Origin: Datisca glomerata | Taxonomy: Eukaryota; Streptophyta; Magnoliopsida; Cucurbitales; Datiscaceae | NCBI GenBank assembly: GCA_003255025.1 | Contig: QANY01006224.1 | Coordinates: 868,001 to 932,000 of the forward strand | Length of the DNA stretch: 64,000 nt | Direction: 5' to 3' | Part shown: one piece after another, positions 23,563-36,639 of the stretch | Position numbering within the stretch: the stretch's first letter is position 1 | Layout: each line of letters starts with the position of its first letter | Notes under the pieces: generated by a model | What the model was told of the DNA's origin: nothing | The model's input: the letters and a program-made list of their open reading frames with translations, nothing else | Databases searched by the model: none | Program-made: the position numbers and the translations under genes

Positions 23563-25109
23563 AATATTGATAACAGAAATTTAAAACATACATGATTCAA
23601 AATAATTGATAAATATCTAGAATTCTAAAAGTAAATGTGATGCATGAAAACAAAGCCAACTCGACGCTCTCACTTCACCTCATGATGTTGTACTAATGAT
23701 GGAGACCATAGGTTACTTTGACATGTCAACCTTCTCTCACGCACTATTTTAGGATAACTAATCAATCAATTCCAAAATAATTACTAGTTAAAACAATAAC
23801 CATATGAATATTTAATTATCAGTTAACCTAATCTCATTGGTCTAAGTTTATTTAACTTTCTGAAGTGCCTAAGTCATAATTAGGTCAACTTAGACTAACT
23901 TATTAATTATAATCATCAAACTTTAATAAAATTCTTTTACTAAAGTCGGTTAACCTAAAGGTTACTTTAAGGCTTTAGTGTGGTGTGATTACTAAGTTTT
24001 AACTAATTAAAAACCTAGCCATTTACATGCAATTGATTACATAAAGCAATGCATAAAAATATATTAGGACAATCCTAATAAATCATATTTCTATAGATGA
24101 GATGCATGATTAAAAACAAATGTTTGAGATTTTCTTGTATAACATGTGATCGACTAATGCTTTGAACAAAACCTATTAATAATGAAATAATTATTTAATA
24201 ATTAAGTAAAATAATAATGGACCGAGTGACTATTGGGTATTTCTAAATTACAACCCTTGAAAGAAAGAACTAAAATTACAATGCGGACTTCAAGAATACA
24301 TATTTTCTAAATATTGCATTCTCCTCCTGATGTCCATCTTCATAATCTTCAAGCTTTGAACAAAACCATTTTTAATTAGAAAAAACTATTTTTCTTAATT
24401 AAAACAATTTCTATAATCATCCCTAATATAGTTGACTTTGACTTAATCAAATAAACACTTTATTTGACTTCGGTCAAACTTGGGTCAAAGCCAATTAACC
24501 TATTAATTTTTTTAAATTATATTAATTTAAAAATTTAAATTGATAATTAAAAGAGTTTGAGTTTTAATCAAACACTTAGGTGATAGAGTTGATTGCATGG
24601 TTCGTTGAAAACTTTCCAAAAATGTGACAACAGTTGTCACCGACGATAAGACTCTCCAATCGCCACCCATCACCACCACTGCCCGTCTCACCGTCGGCAC
24701 CCTCCTGTCGTGCCGGACAACCATTGTTCACCATCGGTACAGTACCGCCGACACTGTTCATCTCCACTGGACAGTAAATTTTCAGGTGAACAATGTTTTT
24801 ACGGATGAGCACTAAATTTATGCGGTTCGTCTCATGCGTTCTTCATCTTCTCGCGTTCGGAATAATTACAATAATATTCAAAATAAAATTATAAAAATTT
24901 CTACGCCTCAATTCAGCTTACACAAGATCTAGAAAAAATTAAAATAAAGCCTAACCCAATAATCATCATAGAATTAATGATCCATTATTTTCCATACATT
25001 CAAAATACATAACCATCCATCATCATACATATCTCATATTATAGGAATAATGTAAGAAAACTGACACAACATTTAACATGTAAATATTTAAAGACCTCTC
25101 TGAACCACT
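23563..25109 (-). other. Leader region and primer-binding site of C1
   Basis: Non-coding sequence between gag start and the 5' LTR. Most of it is AT-rich with a GC-rich patch at 24620-24780 (CACC/GCC words), which has a counterpart in C2 at 47870-48030 sharing GTGACAACAGTTG and ACGATA.GACTCTCC. Short frames across the patch are not supported as genes. Confidence 0.65.
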
Positions 25110-27330
25110 TGCTAATCGTCGCGGCGCGTGCGTAACGGAAGCGTGAAGGCGCCTGGCCTTTTAAAAAAGTAAACTTTTAATAAAAAAAACTTTTAGTAAA
25201 CAAAACTTGCACAACGCCATGATAACCAAATAAAAACTATTATAAGTTAAATCTACAACATACAAGGTTATGAATCATATACCTCTTATAGCCTATATCA
25301 AGTGTCCTTGTAAAAACCGATCGATCCTCCATTCCCACGAAATAGTTCCAACGATCAGTACACTCTGAGATCCACACTAATATCTTCCAAGTCAATCATC
25401 AACGCACTAGGACGTGTGTGGGCACGTAGAATATTACAAGACACTTTTTCTGTCTCTAGATGTTCTCAACACATGAGATCTAGAGATTTATTGAGAATGA
25501 CTTTTGTGAGATGGTTCTCTAAAAGAACGTGATGATTATTCTTTTTGAAATTTGATTAACGTTTAATTATAGAAGAAAATCTCTTTGACACCAATCGTGT
25601 TCTCAATTCAACTCTTGATTGACGAACTGATGATCTGATCAACTGATTCTCTCCTCTCCGTTAAACAACCAAGGCCATTAGAATAATATCTGTATATATT
25701 CTAGATAATAGTGTATCAGATTTTTAGGGATAAACTGAAATAATATTTAATTATAAAATTATCAATTATAGAGGGACCCACTGTAATTGTGCACAACTGT
25801 GGTGCCATGGCACTGCAGCGTGCCATGAGCCAGCATAGTGCCTCACAGCACCACTATAGTGTCATGTGGCACTCTATTGTTGCCCACTCACTACTGTAGT
25901 GTCACGTGGTACCACAGTAGTTCATATCAATTTCTGATACCCTATTAGTGATTGACACGTGGCAATTACTACGAATTAAATATTTATTTTAATCAGATAA
26001 TTTTTTAGATATCAGTTAATTCAAAATTAACATATCTGATTATCCCTATCAATTAACTTATCTGTTATTTCACAAATAATAGATTTAGTTGATTTAAATT
26101 TTTATCTAATAATAATTTAATTATCTAAAATCACAAATTAGATATTCGTGTCACTTATCGATAAATAAAAAAAATGATAATTATATATATAATATTTTCA
26201 AAATTATATTTAAATATATAATAATTTCAATTAGTTAATTCTTAATTAATTAAATCACACGTAATTATGTATTTACTCTAGAAGAAATTATTTTTTTGCA
26301 AGTCAGTCTTTTTTTCATGTCCTTAAAATTTTTACACCCTAGATAGCATAGTATAGAGGTGACTTGGAGACCATGAACCTATAATCCTAAGCTCCAATAA
26401 ATCATATTATTAATTAAACTCTTTAATTAAATAATCTTATTTATTAATTTCATTATTACTCCACTATAAATTTGAAATTGCACTCTTAGTGATTATAGAA
26501 TGTATTTACAGAGTATTCTCATGTACTCCATTGACATAATCATTTCATATAGTTTTATCCTCCAATTATTGGTTCGTAAATTAGAACTGATCAAAATTAC
26601 TATTTTACCTTTCTAATTATCTTTTGATCCTTAAGTATCGTTAATCCACTAGTGAATGGCTAATTTATAATCTTATTATAAATTTGAGCTCAATAACCAT
26701 TCAGTTCTAGAATTAACACTTATGAGAACCAATATATGTTCCATTAAGAAAACTTATATTCCAAATCTTGTATGGTCATGTCCCCAACCATCCACATCAC
26801 TGAATCTCCAAAATAAAAGTCTCTAGCCTGATTAACAAACAGATATTAACGAGTGAATCAAAATATCCAGTAGACATGCATAGGAGTTCATGACTACTCA
26901 GGATTCAGACTGGTCTACATATGGTCATCGAATTGATGTATATTAAATCTTTATGATAAATGGCGCGTTAATAAAGATATTAATTCACATCGGTCTTGTC
27001 ATATATAATCTTATTATATAAAGTACATTCACTAAGATGTCTATCCACATCAATGATTCAGATCTAGATCACACGCATTAATAATACTTAGTGAACCGTA
27101 CTAGCAACCATTCATTAAAGATTCTATACTTTAATATATTCATTATCTATGATCTTAATCCTCTTGTACTAATACATGATCATAGTTTCATTAATGAATA
27201 TGAAATTTTCAGATATTTATATAAATTATTCAACAATAATTTAAAAGAACAATTATAAGAAAAATGTAATCCTCTTAAAAATTTCATATCAAAATATCAA
27301 TACATATGCTTTGAGGCAATAACCTCCAAC
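25110..27330 (-). repeat. 5' LTR of C1
   Basis: About 2.2 kb, collinear with the C2 LTRs at 40861-42647 and 48371-50451. It includes a GC-rich cluster of CACTGTAGTG-type words at 25790-25925 within AT-rich sequence. The end AACCTCCAAC is one base short of the ...CAACA terminus of the 3' LTR. Confidence 0.85.
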
Positions 27331-27335
27331 GGATA

Positions 27336-29560
27336 GGACTATCGAATTTTTCTTCTCGCTAAACCAAGAGACAAGTGAGTGTCCTAAGAAGTGACAAGTG
27401 TCACCTATGCTCTTTCTATCGTTTAGGCTACCAGTAAACCTAGAATCAGAATAAGAAACTACCTCAAATAATTCACATTTTGGATACCAAAGACCAAATT
27501 TGATAGTCCATGCAGATATTTAAAAATTCTTTTTATGGCGTGCAAATGTGACTCTTTAAGACAAGTTTGAAAACGTGCACACAAACAAAGAATGAACACG
27601 ATATCAGGTCTACTTGCAGTTAAGTACATTAATGAGTCAATCATAATTCAATATTTTGTAATGTCGACTTTTACCTTTGTCATCCATATCTATTTGTGTG
27701 GTAATACCCATAGGCGTGCTGCTTGATTTTACGTTCTCCATTCCAAACTTCTTGAGTAGGTCATTGGTGTACTTCTCTTGACTTATAAAAATACCATCAT
27801 CCATTTACTTTTTTTGAAGTCCAAGAAATAAATTTAAGTCTCACATCATGCTCATCTCGAACTCCTTACTAATTATGTTACTAAATTTTTTGCAGAGGCG
27901 ATCATTAGTAGAACCAAAAATAATATAAACTACATAAATTTGAACAATTAATATATCTTTACCTTCTAGTTTTATGAAAAGAGTGTAGTCAACTTTACCG
28001 ATGCTACAACTATCATCAATAAAAAATTTGCCTAGCCTTTAATACCAAGTTCTAGGAGCTTATTTTAAGACACAGAGAGCCTTTTTAAGTTTATACACAT
28101 GATTTGAAAATTTTAAGCTTTGGGAACAATGAGGCTGTTCTACAAATACCTCCTCCACCACTTAAAAATGCACTCTTGACATCCATTTGATATGAAATAA
28201 AATGTTTAAAACATGCAAATGCTAAGAGAATTCGAATTGATTCTGGTTTAGCAACATGAGCAAAGGATCCATCAATTCTTGTTGGTTATATCCTTAAGCC
28301 ACTAGTCTAGCTTTATTTCTAGTTACTATTTCGTTGTCCTCTACTTTATTTCTAAACACCCATCCTATACCTATTACTCTTTTATTTATTGGTCTAGGAA
28401 TGAGTTTCCATACCTCATTTCTTTGAAATGGATTAAATTCATCTTGCGTGACAATTATCCAATATTCATCTTTTTCAGCATCTAAAAATTCTTAGGTTCT
28501 AACTGAGATATGAAAGCAACATTACTCATACTGTGAAGTGATGTTGAATGATCTTTCACAAATATCCACTCCTTTAGAAGATGGTTTTGATCTTCTTCGA
28601 AAATTTCTTTTGGAGGCTCAATTGATTCGTTATTAATATCTAATTACTATATTTCTCAACTTGATCAAGAGTAGCATTAGAAGGTCTAGATTCATCAAAA
28701 ACTATGTGCATAGATTATTCCACTATTTGAGCTCTTTTATTATATACTCTATATACTTTACTAGAGGAAGAGTATCCTATGAAGATTCTATACAGACTTT
28801 GAATCAAAATTTCTAAGATTGTCTTTATTATTTAAAATAAAACATTTGGATCCAAAGACTTTAAAATAAGAAATATTTGAGATTTTTTCATTGAAAATTT
28901 CATAAGGTGTTTTTTGTTTAATAATGGACGGATATAAACATGATCTATAATATAGCAAGATGTGTTTATAACTTCAGTCCAAAAATATGTGGATAAGCCA
29001 TGTTCATTTAACATCGTTCTTGCCATTTCTTGCAGGGACTGATTTTTCCTCTCAACAACACCATTTGTTGAGGGGGTTCTTGGAGAAGAGAATTCGTGAG
29101 AAAAATCATGTTCATTACAAAAAAATTCAAATTATTTATTGTCAAACTCGCCACCATGATCACTTTTAATTTTTGAAATTATATAACCTTTTTCATTTTA
29201 AAAATGTTTGCTAAATTTTATAAATTCTTTGAAAGTTTCATATTTATTTGTAAGGAATATTACCCATGTATATCTTGAAAAATCATCGACTATGATAAAA
29301 GCATAGTGTTCACCTCCAAGACGTATAATTTTGGAAGGACCCATTAAATCCATTTGAAGTAATTGTAAATCCATGTGAATGAAGTTTTGACTTATTTACC
29401 CATTTGACATGCATCACCATTTTTGTCTTTTTCAAAAATGATTTTAGGAAGACCCTTAACAATACAATTTTTTATAAGTTTTTAACATAAATCCATACTA
29501 GCATGCCCAAGTCTTTGATGCCATGGATAACTATCATTTTCAAGCACGAAAACATTTTTC
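27336..29560 (-). pseudogene. Element B integrase, RT and RNase H N-terminal half
   Basis: Integrase: MARTMLNEHGLSTYFWTEVI at 28832-29026, preceded by a disrupted core. RT: around 27900-28260, where the YVDD box reads YVVY (27925-27936) in the context LIVQIYVVYIIFGSTND, so both catalytic aspartates are lost. RT-RNase H connection: MIDSLMYLTASRPDIV at 27459-27644. RNase H start: SYSDSRFTGSLNDRKS then FLGHSLVSWFSEKKNSIVLS, ending at the C1 insertion point and continuing at 18998. Multiple stops; inactive. Confidence 0.85.
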
Positions 29561-31536
29561 TCTATGGTTTTGAAAATCTTTTAAGTTTATGGTGTAAATA
29601 TTTTGATCCAATTGTCCAACAAATAAAACTTTATTAGATTCTTTGTCAATCATTAGGCAAAAATAACTTTATAGTTTCTGTCACATAATTGACTAATCTT
29701 GAGTAAGCTATGTTTCAACTCATATACTAATAAAATCTTATATATAGCAGGGGAAGAATCATGACTTATAGACCCAATACTGATGATCGTTCCTTTCTTA
29801 TTGTCCTTAAAAGTGGCGTGTCCTTTCTTTCAACTAATTTTGGTATGCTTTATCTCGTCACCGATCATGCGTCTTGAGCATCCACTATCGTGGTACCATT
29901 TTTCATCTTTCTAGATGGTACCTATAATACATATGTTCAAAAATTGATTTTTTGTTCAAAAATTGATTTTTGGTACCTAAATCTTTTTGTGTCTTTGATG
30001 GTTAGTATATGTGGACTCCATTCATTTTTCTTAATGTACATCTCTTGTCTTTTATGAATACATGATAGACTCTTATGCCATCTAATCCATAATAGTGATA
30101 GACTATGGGAGGTTGGTATTTATGAGATTGTTTAGGTTTTACAAAAACATTTTTATTTTCTTGATTTTGAAAGGAGGTGTACCCTAATCCCCTTTTATTA
30201 GAGGCAAACCTTTGATTTCCAAGAAGTTTGTTTAAATTAGTACTACCATTGGTAATAATCTTTTCGAGTGTTGTATTTAAATTTTTTTTCTCTCTTTTGA
30301 CATCTAACAAGATCTTTATCTATCACATGTAGAGATAGATTTGTTTTTTAAATTTTCATTTTCTTCTTGAAGTTTTGTAAACCATTTTTCAAATTTTTTT
30401 TCTTCAATTGTAGTTTTTCAAATTCTCCAAAAAGTTATTCAAAAGCTAATTCAAGATCAATATAGCTAGGCCTCGTATTTAAAGTTGGTTTAGAAGAACT
30501 TACCTCATCTTCCAAAGCCATGAAGCACATGTTTGCTGCTTCTTTTTCTTCTTCTTCAAAGTCTATTTCATCAGTCTCGTCCTCAATTACCTTAAATGCT
30601 ATTCGTTTGAATTTCTTTGGAGTGTTGACTAAGTTTGGACAATTGGCCTTTGCACGTCCAACTTTCTTGCATTTGTAGCATGTGCGTATGTCACGTGATA
30701 TTTTCTTGTCATCCTTTCTTGAGATACTCTTTCGTCTATTCAGAAATCTTTTAAAATGTCTTGTGAGGAGAGCTATATCATCTTCTTTGTCATAGTCTAC
30801 ATTTTCATTGTTAAATTGCTCTAGGGTTGATTTGAGATTAATACATTTCTTCTTTGGCTTTTCTACTTCTTTATTTTCTTTGAGTCTCATGTCATGTGTC
30901 ATCAATGATCCAATGAGTTCTTCGAGAGGCAAAATGTTAAGATCTTTGGCCTCTTGAATAACTGTAACTTTGGCTTCCCATGAACTTTTGTTACCATTTC
31001 CACAATAGAATAGGTTTTTCCAAGAAAATTGAGTCCATTAATAATCTCAGTAAATCGAGTAAACATGTCATACAAATTCTTCATTTTTTATTTTAACAAT
31101 TCCTAATTATGTATGAGCATGCTTATCTTAGACTCTGACTTTCTTAGCTAGTATCCTCATGTGTGACTTCAGGCATGTGCCATATTGACTTAGTAGATTC
31201 ATAAATAGATAGTCTATTAACTCATTTTGAGCAAGAGCACAATATAACACATATATAGCTTAAGAATTTAGTGATATTTTCTTTTTATGTTCATCATTCC
31301 ATTCACTACAGGTACTAGCTATGGAATATGAGAACCATTTTCTATGACATCCCATAGATTATAATCTATAGATTGCACATAAATTTCCATGCAAGCTTTC
31401 CAATACGTGCGGTTATTTCCATCAAAGAAAGGTGGTCTAGTCGTAGATTGACCTTCAACAATAGATCCACTCGTGGTTGCCATTTTCTCAAGATGTTGAA
31501 GCCTTTTAAAGAGTAAGAACATTGCTTTCATACCAA
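29561..31536 (-). pseudogene. Element B gag and protease
   Basis: Gag start at 31319-31531 (RPPFFDGNNRTYWKACMEIY then SIDYNLWDVIENG). Middle gag at 30902-31084 (MFTRFTEIINGLNFLGKTYS). Gag end at 30435-30932 with PLEELIGSLMTHDM, a charged region and a zinc knuckle CYKCKKVGRAKANCP; the knuckle histidine expected after GR is replaced by alanine. Protease near 29860-29900 reads WYHDSGCSRRMIGD, with the DSG triad kept (family form WYLDSGCSRHMTGD). Frames are broken between these pieces. Confidence 0.85.
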
Positions 31537-32533
31537 TTGAATGATCAGAAGGCCGACCAAGAGAGGGATGAATTGGTTGAATGTGTACAACTTAAAAATT
31601 TAACACTTAAGAATATTAAAATAAATGCTAAATAGCAAGTACAAATGTGCAAGAAATGATAGTGCTTAAATGTAAAGAGAGAGAGAAAAGAGATATGACA
31701 CACAATATTTTGTCGTGGTTCAAGGACCCCACCTTGAATATTTTTTTCTCAAATGACATTCTTAAGGGTGAAGATCAAACCTTTTACAATTCTTATTGGT
31801 TTGGGGTACTAATTAGACCTTGACAATTAACTCTTCGAGATCTTTGAATCTCTTAGAGAAAGTTTCAAGAACTCTCTCATAATTTCTTTCTTCTCTCATA
31901 ACTATTTTTCTCACTCAAAAGATTTAATAACTCTAAGCTTGAGAATACGAGGCAAGGATGTGAGAATATTACAAAAAGTATAGAATATTGCATTGAAAAA
32001 TGTGTAGAAGAATGTGAATGGCTTGCCTATTTATATAGATGAGAAACGGACTGGAACTGGTCCAACCAGTTTGGAAAACCAATTGCACCAGTTGCACTGA
32101 TGCATACTGGTTTCAACGTAAGTAATTGCCTTAACTGTAAACTAGTAATACCAGTTAGGGAACCAATCTGTTCAGTTTCCCACTAGTATAACCGATTTAC
32201 ACCTCAAAAGTCTTGATTCAATGAATTTTCTTGTTTGTACGAGTCTTTCTGGGGCATATGTAGACTTTTTACTTACAGGGTATATTTTAGCACATAGACA
32301 ATTGATTATTTTTAGGCAATGTGTTATTAACTATATTCTTGAGCCAAGAAAAACAAATCAACCTAATTGAGTTCCTATTACAAAATACATGAAAATTAAT
32401 TGTTGAAGGCCAATTTCCTTCAAGCTTTCCATGCATCAATCTTGTGATCATTCATGTACACTTGATTAAACTTATTAATACTACCTTAATGATTTGCTAT
32501 CTTCAAAATCATTTTAGAACAATAGGGTCAACA
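31537..32533 (-). repeat. 5' LTR of element B
   Basis: About 1 kb, collinear with 15531-16557. Ends GGGTCAACA. The start (TGAATGATCAGAAGG) has diverged from TGTTGAAGGATCAG of the other LTR. The two LTRs differ at many positions, so the insertion is not recent. Confidence 0.83.
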
Positions 32534-33172
32534 AATGCCTCAAATAAAATTATCAAATCTGTAACTAAACCATTAGATATACTAAGCAAATAGAACGCCA
32601 TGAGCATATAAACATGTTTTGTCAAGGGGTTCTATGTCACTTACTTAAAAGTGTCTATGGATTGTATTATTGAGAATTCATGTACCTTGCTATCTAACAA
32701 CTCAGTCATTCAAACTATAGATATATTGGCTCATAGAATCTTAACAATAGTAGATAAAAATAATTGAAACATTATATATGAGTTCATAACTTTCTCAAGA
32801 TTAAGAGCACTCATATTATAATAGCAATGAGTGATGATTTTCTTAAGATAACATTTCTACTGAAAATCAAAACTATTTATCTTTTCAGTGCAATTCAACA
32901 ACAGTAGCACATTAACTAAGTAGTCCTACTAGTGACCAAGGTATGTCACTCTACATGATACCCTATTAAAGCGCTCAGTTTAGACTTTGAAAAATAAATA
33001 TTTTTCAAGTCATAAAGAACTTCTGGTTAAATACCTTGTTCTCTGAACTGAACTCTATAGGACTCATAAACCAAATACTATTATGCTTGTTTAATGATTT
33101 GCTATCATCAAAATATTTTTTATTATTAATCACAATAAATTTTTTATTATTAATCACAATAAATGTCTTCTA
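32534..33172 (-). repeat. 5' LTR of Copia A2, part 2
   Basis: Continuation of the LTR interrupted at 15530. Collinear with A1 5680-6300 (GTCAAGGGGTTCTATGTCAC and TGAGAATTCATGTACC). It fades at about 33172 after CACAATAAATGTCTT, before the normal LTR end, where Copia fragment D begins. A short direct repeat of ATTATTAATCACAATAAA occurs at 33121-33164. Confidence 0.75.
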
Positions 33173-36050
33173 TTTGTTTGGAAATGTCAACTCTTTTAAA
33201 GTGCCAACCTCATTTATAATGTCTTTATCCTTTTTCTTTTGGTACATTTTATCATATGACCCAATAGGTCTACCACGCTTCAGGTACACTTTATTAATAA
33301 CTTGAACTTCTGGGATGTCAATCTATGTTGGAGCATTTGCAATTGGTACATGATTTAGTCACTTTCTTTATATCAATAAGTACATGTATTGATTTGTAAC
33401 ATTTTACAAATGAATAATCTTTTAAACTTTGAGTTCACATTAATTTGTACGAGGATCTAGATGAGACAATGATAAAGCATTCTACGAAATTTTATATTTA
33501 TTTTCTAGATGTGAGTTATATCCCCCTAATGCTGGATAAGTTGTCTCATCAAAATGACAAGTAGTATATCATGTTGTAAACATATCACTAGTCAAGGGCT
33601 CATGCTACTTAATTATTAAGGGAGATTTAAAGCCAATGCCAATCTTGAACCGTCCCTCTAATCCGTCCCTCTAATCCATCTTTGTGCGTTGTGGTGGGGA
33701 ATTAGAACATAGACAACACAACCAAAAGTTCGTAGATGAGAAATTTTTTGTTCTTGTCCTGAGACAAGTTTTATAGTGACTGAATTTATAAGCAACGGGC
33801 CCGATACGTACCAATGCTGCAACATGTATTATAGCATCTCCCCAAAGAGAAATAGGCAATTTGACCACATTACTAATGGGCTAGTAATTAATGATAGTCG
33901 TTTAATCAATGATTCTTCTAAATCATTTTGAGTATGGGTATGAGCAACATGATACTCAACATTAATTTTAATTAACATGCAATAATCATCAAATGCATTT
34001 GATGTAAACTCACCAACATTATCAAAGTGAATCATCTAAAAATTATAATTTAGAAATTATGCTCGTAGTTGAATTATTTGAGCCAATAATCTAGCCAATG
34101 CTACATTACAAGTGGCTAGAATACTCATAATGTGACCAACATGTGGATGCATCTATTAGCACCATAAAGTAACCAAATGGACCATACGGTGGACATATAG
34201 GCTCATAAATATGTTCTTGAATACATTGTAAAAATGTTGGGATTTTGTCATAACTTTAATCAAAGTGGCTTGATAATCAATCTACCTTCAAAGTAAGCTT
34301 TGCATGAAAACTCACTGGACAAAATAATATTTTGGTTCCTTAATGGATGTCCATGTGAATTTTTATGATTGCTCTCATTATTATGGATCTAGTATGACCT
34401 AATCGATCATGCCAAACAACTAAAGTCTTAGATTTAGTTAATTTCTAGTTCTTCACATTGTTTAACTCAATTGAGCTTATAGTTGCATAATAACCCAGAG
34501 GATAAAGAGGGAAGTTTCTCTAATAATTTCTTCTTACCTGAGGCATATGAAGTAATTCATACATACTCCATATTATTTTCATCAATGGTCTCAATATTAT
34601 AAATATAAAGTAAAATATCTCTATAGCTAAAATATTTATGAAATATGGATCTGGAAGAGAATCATGCATCATTAATAATAAATTATGTTCTACCAAATAA
34701 TATAATGATGGCTCTTCTAGAGCCTTCAATTAATTTCTCAGTTCCAGATATTATATTTACAATTGTTTCTTATAATGTCAAATGAGAAAAATGTATGTTC
34801 TCTTTAAGAATTGTATGGATTAATGCACTATCAATTAGACATACATCTTGAACATTGTTTTTTACTTCATCAAGTAATTTGTAAAATTCATATTTATTTA
34901 TTATAAAAAATAATATACTTTCATCAATGAAGAAACTATGAAATATTTTTCATAGTCTTATTATTGAATGCAATTAAAGAAACAAACCAAGTGAAATACA
35001 ATGTCTGCATGATCAACTAATTTATCATTCTCCGTAGGAATGTTTTAAAAAGTCAAAAATGTCTAAGTAGGTTATACCTATTGGATCATTATGATTAGAA
35101 AAATTCATTTCTATCTATTTTCTTTTTCCCTTCATAGAAACTTGACTAGGTCAGCCAAACATTTAGGTGTACGACAAGTACACGAACAACGTTAGGCATA
35201 CACCATGTACTTAATTCCTAGAAGACTTCTTCTAAACACATTTCCCTTTTAGTTGTTTTTCATTTGTCTGGTGGTATAGTATAGTTTTCTTATTTTGATG
35301 ACTAGATTATTTACTATTATGACTTTGACCCCCCACGATATCGATTATTTTGATTATAACCACGCTCACGGTTATTAAATGATGTATCATTCACTTCAAG
35401 AATGGTGTTGAGAGTGTTGGGCGAGACTAATGATTTTTCATTAGAAGTTCATTCTTTTGCTCAACAACAAGTAAGCATCAATTCTAGAATATTTTTTAAA
35501 TATATCTGTGTTCTTGATATTGTTGTTGCACGAGCACATTCAAGGCATGAAGTGTAGAATAAATTTTCTCTAATATATCTTCTTCAGTAACATTTTCTTC
35601 ACATAATTTTAGTTGAGAGATATTTTTGCATAATGTAGAATTATATTCAGTCATTGATTTAAAATCTTGCAACCTTAGGTGCATCTAATTATAACTAATC
35701 TTTTGGAAGTATTACAGTTTTATAGTGGTCATATCTCTCTTTTAAACTCTTCCAGAGAGTAACATGGTCTTTTACTGTGAGATATTTTATTTTTTATCTT
35801 TCATGTAAATGGTGACAAAGGCATATCATTGCTTTTGCTTGATCCTGCAGGAATGCTTGATTTCCTTCTTTAATTTGTGCCCTATAATCATGGCATCAAG
35901 GTGAATTTCAGCATCAAGAGTCTGTGACAGATAACTTCTTCCTGAAATATCAAGAGCTACGAACTCAAGTTTTGTAAGGTTTAACATTTCTATATTGCTA
36001 ATTACATGACAAAAATGTAACAATATAACTAGAATAAATAGATTCATAAT
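33173..36050 (-). pseudogene. Copia fragment D (gag to integrase and linker)
   Basis: A different Copia family on the minus strand. Gag start at about 35860-36000 (LEFVALDISGRSYLSQTLDA then EIHLDA), gag middle at 35496-35684 (RLQDFKSMTEYNSTLCK and LHALNVLVQQQYQEH), an Arg/Gly/Asn-rich segment at about 35330-35400, integrase at 33671-34035 (FDNVGEFTSNAFDDYCM then YHVAHTHTQNDLEESLIKRL), and the linker before RT at about 33200-33350 (LKRGRPIGS). RT, RNase H and both LTRs are not seen. In the integrase the first aspartate context and the NGLAES glycine are changed (NDLEES). Broken by stops. Confidence 0.83.
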
Positions 36051-36639
36051 GAACAGAGAAACATTAACATAAATTCATTTATGCTATCCTTATTTTGTCT
36101 TGATTTATAAACAAATAACTTATCTAACCTACCATAGTAATAGATATTAAAATGTTATGGTCGTAACTAGATTGATGTTTTAAGTATTTAATAATTAAAA
36201 AACACCATACACTTCACCACTAACTAGATTCGAACAACGCGCGTTGCACACTATATATAGAATCAATTATGTGGTGACAAATAAGAAAATTAAGAATATA
36301 ATTAAAATTTAACTATTTTATACATTACAAAGTTTAATGCTCGAGCATATGCATTAAAGTAAGATATATTAAATTGAAGATTTGATAATTAAAATTATAT
36401 TATATATAACATGTATCCAATATAGAGCACGAGTTTATTTAATCAACTTACCACATTCCTTAGAAATAATTATACACTAAGAGATAGTTTTCTTATAAAA
36501 TATATGAATCTATGTTTCTAAAATTTTATGAATCATGTTGCTAAAGACCTATTATGACATAATATCAAATTTAAAAAATAATAATGAAAAAATAAATATT
36601 TTTTGTGTAAAAAATCTCAAAATTCACCTTATAGACATT
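36051..36639. other. Intergenic, no gene seen
   Basis: AT-rich sequence upstream of Copia D gag; it may include remnants of its leader or LTR, but no terminal structure was found. Confidence 0.4.

Larger units (their letters stand above)
19004..27330 (-). mobile_element. Copia element C1, nested in element B
   Basis: A complete but decayed 8.3-kb minus-strand Copia element. 5' LTR 25110-27330, primer-binding site (complement of CTCTCTGAACCA, 25095-25106), leader, gag-pol 19740-23562, polypurine tract CAAGTGGGAGAT (minus strand, 19599-19610) and 3' LTR 19004-19598. It is flanked by the 5-bp duplication GGATA at 18999-19003 and 27331-27335. Rejoining the flanks keeps the RNase H reading frame of element B, which fixes both ends. 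Same family as C2. Confidence 0.9.
15531..32533 (-). mobile_element. Sirevirus-like Copia element B with extra ORF, interrupted by C1
   Basis: A 17-kb interval consisting of an 8.7-kb minus-strand Copia element plus the 8.3-kb insertion C1. Order from high to low: 5' LTR (31537-32533), primer-binding site TGGTATGAAAGC (about 31523-31535), gag, protease, integrase, RT, RNase H (split at 18999/27335), a further ORF (16850-18110), polypurine-like tract and 3' LTR (15531-16557). A long gag with a CX2CX4 knuckle and an extra ORF between pol and the 3' LTR fit the Sirevirus type (inference). No clear 5-bp target duplication is left in the A2 LTR; only AA is shared at the two sides. Confidence 0.82.
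9378..33172 (-). mobile_element. Copia element A2, interrupted by elements B and C1
   Basis: A minus-strand Ty1/Copia element of the same family as A1. From high to low coordinates: 5' LTR in two pieces (32534-33172 and 14691-15530, split by element B), primer-binding site (14675-14688), leader, gag, protease, integrase, reverse transcriptase, RNase H (10293-13690) and a doubly truncated 3' LTR (9378-10292). Its outer right end near 33172 abuts Copia fragment D without the expected LTR terminus, so that end is also truncated. Confidence 0.78.

Noticed and set aside
24527..24815. Frames on both strands over the GC-rich patch
   Set aside because: They lie in the C1 leader; a comparable non-coding patch occurs in C2, and neither strand shows a domain.
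15531..32533. 5-bp target duplication of element B
   Set aside because: Left flank ends CTTAA and right flank starts AATGC; only AA is common, so no duplication is claimed.
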